NCBI RefSeq assembly: GCF_001310225.1
Contig: NZ_CP012898.1
Location: 2,666,001-2,730,000, forward strand
Reading direction: 5' to 3'
DNA length: 64,000 bases
From: Pseudalgibacter alginicilyticus
GTDB lineage: Bacteria; Bacteroidota; Bacteroidia; Flavobacteriales; Flavobacteriaceae
Shown in pieces: positions 1 through 9,422 of the stretch (position 1 is the first letter of the stretch; each line of letters starts with the position of its first letter). The notes beneath the pieces were generated by a model, which was not told where the DNA came from, ran no database searches, and worked only from the letters and a program-made list of their open reading frames with translations. Position numbers and translations under genes: made by a program.

Positions 1-788
1 TGACCCAAATATAAAGCCAAAGATATTACTTGGTATTTACACCAAGATCCGTGATTGTTTTTCTGCTTAAACTCTGCTTTACCTAATTCACTTTCAGTTA
101 ACCAAGTTAGATAATCATTTAACCATTTAATCATTCTTGCATTTTGATCTTTATTCCAATATTTAGAATTTGAAAGTATGTTTATAGCATCCGGTATTAT
201 TTGGGGGATTGAGCGTCCGTCTAATATACCCCAAGGTCTTCCGTTTGGATAGCCAGGTACACTTTGTGCAAACTTTAAGTGTGGATTCATACGTGTTTCA
301 TCATCAAGAAACCAAGTTTTTATCATACTAACGGCTTTTTTTGCATACTGCTCATTTTCTGAAAAATAATAAGCAAGACATAAATACTTTATTGCATTGG
401 TCATGAGGCTTAACCGTTTTCTATCTACAGCATCTGTTTGAGTATCGGGGTTAGTTTTCCCATCTTTTCTAATCCATGGTAGTCCATCAGCAATATCTGG
501 ATTTGGCCACCAATAACGACCTATGCTTAAATAGTCATGTTTATTTCCAGAAGGAGGGATAATGGTTTTATCCATTACCGTTGGATTTTTTATAGATAGT
601 AGTTCATCTGCCTTTGAAATAAGTGTTTTATAAGCAGAATAGGTTCGTTCAGCCGCCGTTCCATTATGAAGTTTTTGCTTAACGTTTGCCAGAGCAATGG
701 AATCAAATTGAATGTAAGAAATAGAAAAACTTTTGATACTTAAAAAATGAAATAGAATTATGATCCAAAGAAATTTTTCAACTTTCAT
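1..788 (-). CDS. Alginate-lyase-family protein, partial (C-terminus lies outside the window)
   Basis: The frame opens at an ATG (786-788) and stays open for 262 codons to the left edge, so the C-terminus is missing. The N-terminus is a signal peptide (MKVEKFLWIIILFHFLSIKS, then FS). The mature part shows the pattern of the Alginate_lyase domain (Pfam PF05426): YLSIGRYWWPNPD and DGLPWIRKDGKTNPD at about residues 85-115, and NNHGSW near residue 247. In PL5-like enzymes the corresponding N-N-H-G segment lines the active site. Likely role: periplasmic or outer-surface cleavage of alginate or a related uronate polymer. Substrate cannot be fixed from the N-terminal half. The next gene is separated by a strong hairpin, so it is not clearly in an operon. 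Confidence 0.8.
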   Translation of the reverse strand, partial: MKVEKFLWIIILFHFLSIKSFSISYIQFDSIALANVKQKLHNGTAAERTYSAYKTLISKADELLSIKNPTVMDKTIIPPSGNKHDYLSIGRYWWPNPDIADGLPWIRKDGKTNPDTQTDAVDRKRLSLMTNAIKYLCLAYYFSENEQYAKKAVSMIKTWFLDDETRMNPHLKFAQSVPGYPNGRPWGILDGRSIPQIIPDAINILSNSKYWNKDQNARMIKWLNDYLTWLTESELGKAEFKQKNNHGSWCKYQVISLALYLG

Positions 789-854
789 CCTAAATATGAT
801 TTTAAATGTTTTCCAAGTTAAATTATTTTGAGATTGAAAGCAAGCCTTCTTAAA

Positions 855-900
855 AAGAAAGCGGTTAGTTAAAAATTATTTTTTAACTAACCGCTTAAAG
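855..900 (-). terminator. Hairpin terminator downstream of the M1 peptidase gene
   Basis: A perfect 17-bp inverted repeat (859-875 with 880-896) has a 4-nt loop. It is followed on the minus strand by TCTTTTTAAG. It sits just past the stop codon of the M1 peptidase gene and before the alginate-lyase-like start. Confidence 0.7.
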
Positions 901-918
901 ATTTTAAGTAATTAAAAG

Positions 919-2763
919 TTACTTTTTATTATTTGATTTATCAACATCAGCCATTAAACCAGTAGGATCAATTTCTACAGATTTTACAACTTTTGAAGCA
1001 TCAAAGCTATAGGTTGGATAGGCCCAAGCCCAATCGTTAATAATTGTGGCTTTTGTAGGTTTTTCACCTCGCATCATTTGTAATGGAATGTAAAAATTTT
1101 CCGTACTATTATCCATGTAAGTTACTTTTATATCAATTGGCATTGGCATTAACCCTAAGCGCTCTAAATTAACGGTTTTACCATCTATGGAGCTAATAGC
1201 ATAATCAATAGTGTTAGTTGTTTTAGTAAAATCTGTTAAATACCAGTCTAGTTCTAAGCCAGATGTTTTTTCGGCAACACGAATAAAATCATTAGGTGTT
1301 GGGTGTTTAAAAGCCCAATCTTGGTAGTATTTTTTAAGGGTTTGTTTTAAATTAGCGTCACCAATAACATATCCTAATTGAGCTAAAAACACTTCGCCTT
1401 TACTATATGCCGAGGCACCATAAGAAAAGTTAAAATTGTACCTATCAGCATGAGTTGTTAGGGGTTGTTCCAATCCAGATTCTACCAATTTAAAATAGTT
1501 ATTATATGCACCAACAGTTGGATTGTCTTTTTGATATCCTGTAAGTTCTGCTTCGGCTAAATCACTTATGTAGCTTGTAAAACCTTCATCCATCCATTCG
1601 TGTTTTGATTCATTAGTGGCCAATAAAAATTGAAACCATGAATGCGCTAGCTCGTGAGCAGTAACACCAAATAAACTACCGAATTTACGTTCGCCAGTAA
1701 TTAAGGTACACATACCGTATTCCATACCACCATCACCACCTTGTATGACTGAATATTGTTTATAAGGATAGTTTCCAATTTGTTTGCTGAAATACTGCAT
1801 TAATTCAACAGTTTTTGGTTGTAAACGTTTCCAATTATCTTTTATATCAGGATTGTTTTTGTATAAAAAATGTAAAACAGGACCGTTAGGTACTTGTACA
1901 GTATCATGGATATAATCTGGGTCTGCAGCCCAAGTAAAATCATGTACATTAGGTGCTTTAAAATGCCATGTTAATTTATTTCCATCAGGTTGGTTTATGG
2001 TACCAGTTTCATAACCATGTCCAATGTTATTAGGGTTTTGCAAATAACCTGTACCTCCAACAGTGTAGTTTTTATCTATAGTGAGTTTAACATCAAAATT
2101 GCCCCATACACCATGAAATTCCCGTCCAATATAAGGGTCGGCATGCCAACCTTCAAAATCGTATTCTGCTAATTTAGGATACCATTGTGTCATGGATAAA
2201 GCAACGCCCTCCATGTTGTTTCTTCCGCTTCTGCGAATCTGTAAGGGTACTTGGGCATCAAAAACCATCTCAAACGTAACACTTTCTCCTGGCTGAATGG
2301 GTTTTGCTAAATCAACTTCTAAAATGGTACCAACAGTTTTATGGTTTATATCAACGCCGTTTTGTTTTAATGAATGGACTTTTATATAACCAATTTCATT
2401 GGGTTTTAATTTAAAGATACGATCTCCAACTCTTGAATCTGGGTCAGGTATAGTGCGTGAGCGTACATCCATTTCGCTTCCTGGTTGAAAGGCATTAAAG
2501 TATAAATGATAAAACACTTTGTTTAAAACATCAGGAGAATTGTTGGTATAAACTAATGTTTGTGTGCCTTTATATTGATTGGTGTTTACATCCATATCAA
2601 TAGCCATTTTATAATCTACATGCTGTTGCCAATAAGTAGTTTTAGAAGTTGCAGAAGCAATTTGAGTAGGTACAGAAAGTGTTTGTGGTGCAACAGCGTT
2701 TTGTGACGTGCTACACGAGACCAACATGGACAAGGCTACAATTGAAAAAGCAAAATGTTTCAT
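919..2763 (-). CDS. M1 family metallopeptidase, lipoprotein
   Basis: Zinc aminopeptidase-like protein of the gluzincin (M1) clan, 614 residues. The zinc signature is complete: HELAH at residues 370-374 and the third ligand E393 in DEGF, giving the HExxH-X18-E spacing. The upstream GGMEYG matches the GxMEN-type substrate loop of the family. A signal peptide with lipobox (LVSC, Cys17) predicts a lipoprotein, so it probably trims peptides in the periplasm or at the cell surface. It lacks the long C-terminal HEAT-like domain of PepN, as is usual for the shorter Bacteroidota members. It is flanked by terminator-like hairpins on both sides and looks monocistronic. Exact substrates cannot be inferred. 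Confidence 0.9.
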   Translation of the reverse strand: MKHFAFSIVALSMLVSCSTSQNAVAPQTLSVPTQIASATSKTTYWQQHVDYKMAIDMDVNTNQYKGTQTLVYTNNSPDVLNKVFYHLYFNAFQPGSEMDVRSRTIPDPDSRVGDRIFKLKPNEIGYIKVHSLKQNGVDINHKTVGTILEVDLAKPIQPGESVTFEMVFDAQVPLQIRRSGRNNMEGVALSMTQWYPKLAEYDFEGWHADPYIGREFHGVWGNFDVKLTIDKNYTVGGTGYLQNPNNIGHGYETGTINQPDGNKLTWHFKAPNVHDFTWAADPDYIHDTVQVPNGPVLHFLYKNNPDIKDNWKRLQPKTVELMQYFSKQIGNYPYKQYSVIQGGDGGMEYGMCTLITGERKFGSLFGVTAHELAHSWFQFLLATNESKHEWMDEGFTSYISDLAEAELTGYQKDNPTVGAYNNYFKLVESGLEQPLTTHADRYNFNFSYGASAYSKGEVFLAQLGYVIGDANLKQTLKKYYQDWAFKHPTPNDFIRVAEKTSGLELDWYLTDFTKTTNTIDYAISSIDGKTVNLERLGLMPMPIDIKVTYMDNSTENFYIPLQMMRGEKPTKATIINDWAWAYPTYSFDASKVVKSVEIDPTGLMADVDKSNNKK

Positions 2764-2801
2764 ACTATAATGGGAGTTTAAAAGTGGTTTTATAAAATAT
2801 A

Positions 2802-2862
2802 AAAAATTGTCAATTTGAGTGACAGTTTAAAATATATTAAGTAGTACTCAAACTGACAATTT
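2802..2862 (-). terminator. Long inverted repeat, probable terminator of the S8 protease gene
   Basis: Arms 2804-2820 and 2846-2862 pair over 17 positions with one mismatch. On the minus strand the second arm runs into a T-rich tract. It lies between the S8 stop (2911) and the M1 start (2763). Confidence 0.6.
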
Positions 2863-2910
2863 ATTTAATTTTCTTTATATAAAAAGCTCTTTTAATAAAA
2901 TTAAAAAATA

Positions 2911-4521
2911 TTATTTAGACATTTGTGCAGCCATAATTAACGCATTATAGGCATTAACTATTTTGCCAGATTTTGTTAAATCTTTAAATGGTTTTACGTT
3001 ATCTGCATCGCCACCTACAATTACTTTAGTAGGAATAGGAAGCCCTGAATCCATAATAATTTGTTTTACTTGAGCCGCTGATAATTTTGGATAATATGAA
3101 CGAATTAAAGCTGCTACACCTGCAACAGCTGGTGCTGCCATAGAAGTACCACCTTTGGTATCATATTCGTTTTCTGGGGTTGTAGAATACACTTTAGCAC
3201 CAGGAGCAAAAACATCTACATTGTTTTTTCCGTAATTAGAAAAACCAGCTAATATTCCTGTTCCATATTTAGGTTCTAAAGCACCAACTCTAATATAAGA
3301 ATTAGATATTTCAGCAAAATTAATATTATCATCTGGGAAATTTGGAACCACATCTACATCTGCACCATCATTTCCTGCAGCGTGAACAAAAACCACATCC
3401 TTTTCACTAGCATAAGCAATTGCGTCTCTTACCCAATCACTATGTGGAGAAAAGCTTTTTCCAAAACTACCATTTATTATTTTAGCACCATTATCTACAG
3501 CATAACGAATGGCTAAGGCTACATCTTTATCATATTCATCGCCATTTGGAACAGTACGAACGGACATGATTTCTACATTATTTGCAACACCATTAGCACC
3601 TTTACCATTATGACGCACGGCAGCTATTATACCAGCAACATGGGTTCCGTGACTTTCACTTTTTTTAACAGGTTTTACATTAGCATTTCCATAACCAGGT
3701 TTGTCATTAAAGTCATCTGGATTATCACCAGTTGTTCTGCCTTTGAAATTTTTATTTAAATGGTAATTTAATCGATCGTTGATACTTTCTAAACCATTTG
3801 TAATATCTTTTTTTGCTTCAGTTAGCGTCTCAACATCATTGCTATACATGTATTTTGCGATTTGAACAGCCATGGTTAATGTTTCATCCTCTGTTTGAAT
3901 GTTGTTAACTTCAGCTTTGGTATAGTCCGCTTTACCAAAATGTTTTGTTAGTGTTTCGTCTGCAGATACTATTTGTTGTAAAATCTGTTCGTAATTGGTT
4001 TTATAACCAGAATATTTTTGGTAGTTATCATTATATTCTTTTTCTGCTCTACTATAATCAGGGTTACTAGTATCGCCTTTTGCTAAAATACGGGTGTATT
4101 CTAATTGTTCGTCGTAGGCATCTCCTAAAAAGTTCCAACCGTGTATATCGTCTACATAACCATTTTTATCATCGTCAATACCATTGTTAGGTATTTCACC
4201 TTTATTAGTCCAGATGACATCTCTTAAATCTTCATGATCAATATCTATACCTGAATCTAACACTGCTACAATAACCGTTTTACCTTTTTTATTTTTAATG
4301 ATTTCGTCATATGCTCTATCTACACTCATTCCTGGAATGGTATCCTTTATAAGATCTAAGTGCCCCCAGTTGTGAGCTTCAGCTTCAGTTAAATCGGCTT
4401 CTTTTAATGGTGTGTTATCTATGTTTTCAACAGGAGTTGATAGAATGTCAGCCGTACCTCCGCATCCATAAATTACTAATACTGCAAATAGTGCGATTAG
4501 TGCATTTTTCATTGTCTTCAT
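2911..4521 (-). CDS. S8 (subtilisin-like) serine peptidase, lipoprotein
   Basis: 536-residue subtilase with a complete triad: Asp89 in VLDSGID, His291 in SHGTHVAG and Ser460 in GGTSMAAP. The oxyanion Asn is probably in AAGND (about 384). The N-terminus is a lipoprotein signal (IYGC, Cys20), so it should be anchored in the envelope. Asp and His are about 200 residues apart, against roughly 30 in subtilisin. The insert (about 130-280) is charged, rich in Lys, Glu and Asn, and probably a family-specific surface domain. A second ATG three codons downstream could also be the start; both leave the signal peptide intact. The substrate is unknown. Confidence 0.92.
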   Translation of the reverse strand: MKTMKNALIALFAVLVIYGCGGTADILSTPVENIDNTPLKEADLTEAEAHNWGHLDLIKDTIPGMSVDRAYDEIIKNKKGKTVIVAVLDSGIDIDHEDLRDVIWTNKGEIPNNGIDDDKNGYVDDIHGWNFLGDAYDEQLEYTRILAKGDTSNPDYSRAEKEYNDNYQKYSGYKTNYEQILQQIVSADETLTKHFGKADYTKAEVNNIQTEDETLTMAVQIAKYMYSNDVETLTEAKKDITNGLESINDRLNYHLNKNFKGRTTGDNPDDFNDKPGYGNANVKPVKKSESHGTHVAGIIAAVRHNGKGANGVANNVEIMSVRTVPNGDEYDKDVALAIRYAVDNGAKIINGSFGKSFSPHSDWVRDAIAYASEKDVVFVHAAGNDGADVDVVPNFPDDNINFAEISNSYIRVGALEPKYGTGILAGFSNYGKNNVDVFAPGAKVYSTTPENEYDTKGGTSMAAPAVAGVAALIRSYYPKLSAAQVKQIIMDSGLPIPTKVIVGGDADNVKPFKDLTKSGKIVNAYNALIMAAQMSK

Positions 4522-4554
4522 TTGTTTTTATTTATTTGAATTAGTCACTTTTGT

Positions 4555-5414
4555 TTAATTGAATATGTCTTCAGCTTTATATATGTTATCAAGCCTTACA
4601 CCTCGTTCTGTTTGTTTTACCGTTATAATTTCATGAGAGGCATCATGCTCTAAAAATAAGTAATAGTTGTTTTTTGCAGCTAAATTTAGAAAGGTTTCTT
4701 TTTCGTTTAAACTTAATAAAGGCCTAGTATCGTAACCCATGATATAAGGTAGTGGCAAATGTCCAACTGTAGGGAGTAAATCTGCCATAAATGCGATGGT
4801 TTTACCTTTATATTGAATTAACGGAATCATTTGTTTATCCGTATGCCCATCAGCAAAAAAAATATCAAAACCCAGTTTAGAATTTTTAAGTATGTTGCTG
4901 TTTGAAAGAGAAGTAAACTTTAGTTGGCCACTTGCTTCCATTGGTAACAAATTTTCTGTTAAAAATGAAGCTTTTTCACGTTTGTTAGGTTTTGTAGCCC
5001 AAAGCCAATGGTCTTTATTGCTCCAAAAATGAGCATTTTTAAAAACAGGTTCGTAACCCGTTCTGTTTTTATTCCATTGAATGGCCCCGCCACTATGGTC
5101 AAAATGCAAATGAGTTAGAAACACATCGGTTATATCATTGGGGTGAAATCCATATTTTTTTAATGAACTATCAATTGAATCGCTTCCCCAAAGGTGGTAG
5201 TATCCAAAAAACTTATCTGATTGTTTATTGCCCATACCAGTGTCTATTAAAATGAGCTTATTTCCATTTTCAATAAGCAGGCATCGAGCTGCTATATCAA
5301 TCATGTTATTGGTATCGGCAGGATTGGTTTTTTGCCATAAAGATTTAGGAACCACGCCAAACATGGCACCACCATCTAACTTAAAATTTCCGGCATTTAT
5401 TGGGTATAAATTCA
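4555..5414 (-). CDS. MBL-fold metallo-hydrolase
   Basis: Metallo-beta-lactamase-fold hydrolase of about 286 residues. The metal-binding motif HLHFDHSGG (HxHxDH) is intact, and further candidate ligands occur in FADGHTD and near the end in LEHDASHE. There is no signal peptide, so it is probably cytoplasmic. Such proteins include lactonases, glyoxalase II and others, and the sequence does not decide between them. I choose the ATG at 5412-5414 over a GTG two codons upstream because a TAATTTTG promoter box ends at 5423. That would place transcription start only a few bases before this ATG. Confidence 0.85.
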
Positions 5415-5422
5415 TAAACACG

Positions 5423-5430
5423 CAAAATTA
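5423..5430 (-). promoter_or_regulatory. Bacteroidota -7 promoter box for the MBL hydrolase gene
   Basis: TAATTTTG on the minus strand matches TAnnTTTG. Expected transcription start is near 5418, about 5 nt before the ATG, so the mRNA leader would be very short. Confidence 0.5.
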
Positions 5431-5564
5431 AGAAATCTAATGTTAATGCCTTGAAATGTTAAGAATATATTATGAAAACTGTTTTCTTTTTTATTCCTTT
5501 TTTTAGAATAGAAAAGGCTTTTATAAAATATTATTTATGTGTTTTTAATTTTAAAGTAATGTTT

Positions 5565-7358
5565 TTATTCAATTGATATAATTTTTTCGTTAGCTTCTAT
5601 ATAATCATTGTATCTGAACGGACGTTTAGTCCCTGTATTATCAATAATCACTAAAGGAAGTAAGTTATTATGTTTGCTTGACTGCAATTTAACCCACTCG
5701 CGTGTAGATATTTTTTTGTTGTTTATAGTTTCAATTTCTTTAAAAGTTGAATCTTGTACTTTTTGTATCCATGGCTGTATATCTACTTTACTCGAAAATA
5801 ATGTTGAAGCCGATGCTGTACTTAAAAGATTAATACCACCTTTTTCTCCATTTGAAGTATTAGGAGATATCACTATAAATTTTTCAGGAATAAAAAATAC
5901 ATCATTTGCCAGTTGTGAAGACAATAAGTTGATTTCATTATTTCTGGTTAAAGCTATAAAGGTTTTAAAATCTTTTGCAGAAGCTTCGCTCAAAGTAGCT
6001 TCTTCTAAAATATTACCATGAATGCATTCAAAGCCTAAATTGCTTGCGTTTTCACAAAGTCCTTTATTTGCATCAACAAAAACTACTTTGTTTGTTTCTG
6101 ATAGATGCTTACCTAATAGTAAAGCCAATGGGTTTGCACCTAAAATTATATGTCCTTTTCTGGAGAATTGTTTTACCAATTCATTTCGTTTTTTTAGCCA
6201 ATTGGTAGTCCAAGTTAATAAAACGGGAACAGAAAGTGTTGTCAGTATAGCCATAAAAACAAGTATGGAAAATATTTCTTGTGATATAATGCCTTTCTGC
6301 AAACCAATGCCCGCTATAACAATTTCTACAGCTCCACGTCCGTTCATTCCAGTACCTACCGCTAAACCTTCTCTCCATCCATTGCCACTTGGTAAATAAA
6401 ATAAAACGGTACCTAGTATTTTTCCAATAAATGCCACTCCAAGAATTACAAGTAAAAGTTCTAAGTCTGTTTGAAAAACATCTAAAGTTACATGAAATCC
6501 TGCAGTAACAAAAAAGATTGGAGCCATAAAACCAACGGAGACATCATGAAACACACGTGTTATATCTTTGGTTATTTTTTCATGAAACACACCTTCTTTT
6601 ATAAATAGTCCCGCCATAAATGCTCCTAAAATACCATGGAGTCCAACTAATTCTGCTAATTCAGAAAGACCAAATACAATAAGAAGTAACAAAGTAAAAT
6701 AAGTTGTTCGGTTATCTATTTTTCTATTTGCCATCCACTTACCAAGTTTTGGTAGAAAATAAATACCCAAAAAGGTAGTAAAAGCGAAGAACAGTATTAT
6801 TTTACCTCCAATAAGAGAAATTTCAGTCATATCTACAGAACCAGCATCTATAAAACTGGAAAGACCTGCAAAAATTATTAAAGCTAATGTGTCTGAAATT
6901 AGAGCTCCTGCCATGAGCACATAAGCAATACGTGTATCTAATAAGTTTAGGTCTACAAGAATTCTGCTTTTAGTTGCTAACGAAGTAACTCCAACAGCAA
7001 TGCCTACAAATAACCCAGCCATATGTGTTCCACCAAATTGTGTTACGGCATAATAACCCAAACCAAAGGGTACAATAAAACCTCCAATGGCTGCTAAAAG
7101 CCCAGCCCATGAAGCTTTACCTAAATCTTTAAAGTTTATTTCCATGCCTATATATGCCATAAGTAGTATAACCCCAGCTTCAGATATGATAACTAAAGTA
7201 CTTGAAGATTCCACAAGCCCTAATAACGATGGACCTATTATAACACCTACTAATAACTCTCCTAAAATTGCTGGGTAACCGATTCGTTTAATTAAGGCAC
7301 CTGCTCCCCAAGCGGAAAGCAGGACAATGAATAGGTTTAAAATATCAAATCCTTCCAT
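5565..7358 (-). CDS. Cation:proton antiporter (CPA2/KefB-like) with C-terminal RCK-like domain
   Basis: 597-residue membrane protein. Residues about 5-385 form the Na_H_Exchanger domain with roughly a dozen hydrophobic helices. It includes glycine-rich helices (GYPAILGELLVGVIIGPSLLG) and the NGRGAVEIVIA stretch typical of the family. Residues about 395-500 (KGHIILGANPLALLLGKHL onward) resemble a TrkA_N/RCK regulatory fold, but the glycine motif is degenerate. Expected role: Na+ or K+ efflux in exchange for protons across the inner membrane. It is divergent from another antiporter gene, with 130 bp between them. Confidence 0.88.
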   Translation of the reverse strand: MEGFDILNLFIVLLSAWGAGALIKRIGYPAILGELLVGVIIGPSLLGLVESSSTLVIISEAGVILLMAYIGMEINFKDLGKASWAGLLAAIGGFIVPFGLGYYAVTQFGGTHMAGLFVGIAVGVTSLATKSRILVDLNLLDTRIAYVLMAGALISDTLALIIFAGLSSFIDAGSVDMTEISLIGGKIILFFAFTTFLGIYFLPKLGKWMANRKIDNRTTYFTLLLLIVFGLSELAELVGLHGILGAFMAGLFIKEGVFHEKITKDITRVFHDVSVGFMAPIFFVTAGFHVTLDVFQTDLELLLVILGVAFIGKILGTVLFYLPSGNGWREGLAVGTGMNGRGAVEIVIAGIGLQKGIISQEIFSILVFMAILTTLSVPVLLTWTTNWLKKRNELVKQFSRKGHIILGANPLALLLGKHLSETNKVVFVDANKGLCENASNLGFECIHGNILEEATLSEASAKDFKTFIALTRNNEINLLSSQLANDVFFIPEKFIVISPNTSNGEKGGINLLSTASASTLFSSKVDIQPWIQKVQDSTFKEIETINNKKISTREWVKLQSSKHNNLLPLVIIDNTGTKRPFRYNDYIEANEKIISIE

Positions 7359-7488
7359 AAAATGCTTTTTTGTTTAAAAATCAGATTTTATAAATATCGT
7401 TTTTTTTTTTAAATATCTCACTAACATACATGGTTAGTAGTCATTTTTTAATATTTTGCTAGTATTATTAAGTAAAAGCGGTTTATAC

Positions 7489-9348
7489 ATGATTGAACTT
7501 TCAAGTATTGTAATTTTAGGAATATTGTCGCAATGGGTAGCATGGCGTTTAAAACTTCCTGCTATTTTGCCATTAATTTTAATTGGTCTTTTTGTAGGGC
7601 CTATTTCTACTTTGTTTTCAGAAGACGGAAGTAAATGGATAGAACCCGTCTGGAATGGTACAAAAGGATTATTTCCTGGAGATAGCCTTTACAGTTTTGT
7701 ATCCTTAGCAATTGGTATTATATTATTTGAGGGTGGACTTACATTAAAAAGAAATGAAATATCAAAGGTTGGTCCTGTTATTTTAAAACTTATAAGTTTT
7801 GCAGCAATAATAACCTTTTTAGGAGCTGGTTTAGCGGCACATTTTGTATTTGGATTGTCTTGGAAAGTTTCTTTTTTGTTTTCGGCGCTTATTATTGTTA
7901 CAGGTCCAACTGTTATAGCTCCTATTTTAAGAAATATTCCTTTAAAGAAAGAAATATCTACTGTTTTAAAGTGGGAAGGTATTTTGATTGATCCTATTGG
8001 AGCTCTTGCAGCAGTTTTAATGTTTGAATTTATAAGTATAGGTGATAGTAATGGCTATACACTTCAAGCTATATTAGAGTTTGGTAAAATTGTAATTGTT
8101 GGTTTATCTTTTGGAACTACCGCAGCCTTGGTTCTTTATTTTGCAATCAAGAAAAAGCTTATTCCTCATTATTTGCTTAACGTAACAGCATTGTCTGTAG
8201 TGCTTTTGGTTTTTGTAGAATCTGATCTTTTTGCACATGAATCTGGTCTTTTGGCTGTTGTTGTAATGGGGATGGTTTTAGGAAATAGCAAATTGCCAAA
8301 TTTAAAAGAATTACTCTATTTTAAGGAGTCATTAAGTGTATTGCTTATATCCATTCTTTTTATTTTGTTATCAGCAAATATCAATATTGAAGATTTAATG
8401 ATAGTTTACAATTGGAAAACGGTTGTGCTTATGGTCATTATAATTTTTGTGTTAAGACCGTTAGGTGTTTTTTTAAGCAGTATAAACTCAGGCCTTAAAT
8501 TTAATGAAAAAGTATTCATTAGTTGGGTAGGACCTAGAGGTATAGTTGCTGCTGGTATTGCCTCGCTATTTGGTACGAAGCTTACTTTAAGAGGAGAACC
8601 TTATGCCGAGTATATAACGCCTTTAGTGTTTACCACAGTATTAGTTACGGTGCTTTTAAATGCTGCTTCAGCAAGACATGTAGCTAAATGGATAGGGGTG
8701 TATTTAAAAGCTAGTAATGGTATTTTAATTATTGGGGCTTCAGAGGCTTCCAGAATTATTGCTAAATATTTAAAAAATAATGGAAGACACGTTGTTTTAA
8801 TAGACAATAATATTGTTAATATAGATTTGGCAAAAAGTAAAGATTTAGATGCTATGCAAGCCAATATTTATTCTGAAGATTTGTCTAATGATATTGAATT
8901 AAGTGACATAGGATACTTATTGGCAATGACTGGAAGCGATGAAATTAATAAATACAGTTTAAACAAGTTTAAAGATCAATTAGGTGAAAAAGGGGCGTAT
9001 AGGTTAATTTCGTCTCAAGAAATAAAGAATCAAGATGAATTGTCTACAGATTCTATTTTTTCTAAGAAAGATGATTTTATTAATTTCAGTGAGGTAGCCA
9101 GAGATTATCCTATCATACATGAAATTTCTATAAATTCAAAAGAAGAATACCTTAGAAAAATTGATATTCTTAACAATGAGCAAAAGGCGATACCTTTGTT
9201 TGTAAAAGATGCCCACGGAGTACTACATATTATTTGTACGTTAACCAAAGATTTTGATATTGAAAAAGGTTTTCAACTTGTTTATTTAGGAAAGCCATTT
9301 GATATAGAAAAGATGCAGATAGCAGAAAAAAAAGAGGTTAAAGAATAA
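7489..9348 (+). CDS. Cation:proton antiporter (CPA1/NhaP-like) with C-terminal RCK-like domain
   Basis: Membrane antiporter of about 619 residues. The N-terminal 410 residues are a CPA1-type Na+/H+ exchanger: GGLTL after helix 3, VTGPTVIAPILR, LKWEGILIDPIGAL and SWVGPRGIVAAGIASL are family hallmarks. The Asp in the GILIDPIGA segment is the expected ion-binding residue. The C-terminus (about 410-600) is a cytoplasmic Rossmann/RCK-like domain starting NGILIIGASEAS, so gating by a nucleotide or ion is possible. I use the ATG at 7489; a TTG 11 codons upstream (7456) is in frame, but the family N-terminus fits the ATG. Confidence 0.88.
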   Translation: MIELSSIVILGILSQWVAWRLKLPAILPLILIGLFVGPISTLFSEDGSKWIEPVWNGTKGLFPGDSLYSFVSLAIGIILFEGGLTLKRNEISKVGPVILKLISFAAIITFLGAGLAAHFVFGLSWKVSFLFSALIIVTGPTVIAPILRNIPLKKEISTVLKWEGILIDPIGALAAVLMFEFISIGDSNGYTLQAILEFGKIVIVGLSFGTTAALVLYFAIKKKLIPHYLLNVTALSVVLLVFVESDLFAHESGLLAVVVMGMVLGNSKLPNLKELLYFKESLSVLLISILFILLSANINIEDLMIVYNWKTVVLMVIIIFVLRPLGVFLSSINSGLKFNEKVFISWVGPRGIVAAGIASLFGTKLTLRGEPYAEYITPLVFTTVLVTVLLNAASARHVAKWIGVYLKASNGILIIGASEASRIIAKYLKNNGRHVVLIDNNIVNIDLAKSKDLDAMQANIYSEDLSNDIELSDIGYLLAMTGSDEINKYSLNKFKDQLGEKGAYRLISSQEIKNQDELSTDSIFSKKDDFINFSEVARDYPIIHEISINSKEEYLRKIDILNNEQKAIPLFVKDAHGVLHIICTLTKDFDIEKGFQLVYLGKPFDIEKMQIAEKKEVKE

Positions 9349-9422
9349 ATAAGGTGATGATTTTCTAGTTTTCGCTTGGTTTTTAGCTAAACGCTGAGTG
9401 AAAAAGATATATTTTTTCTGCG

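Noticed and set aside
5608-6399. Plus-strand ORFs of 125-137 codons inside the CPA2 antiporter gene
   Set aside because: They are antisense to a conserved membrane protein, have no family-like motifs and lack promoters.
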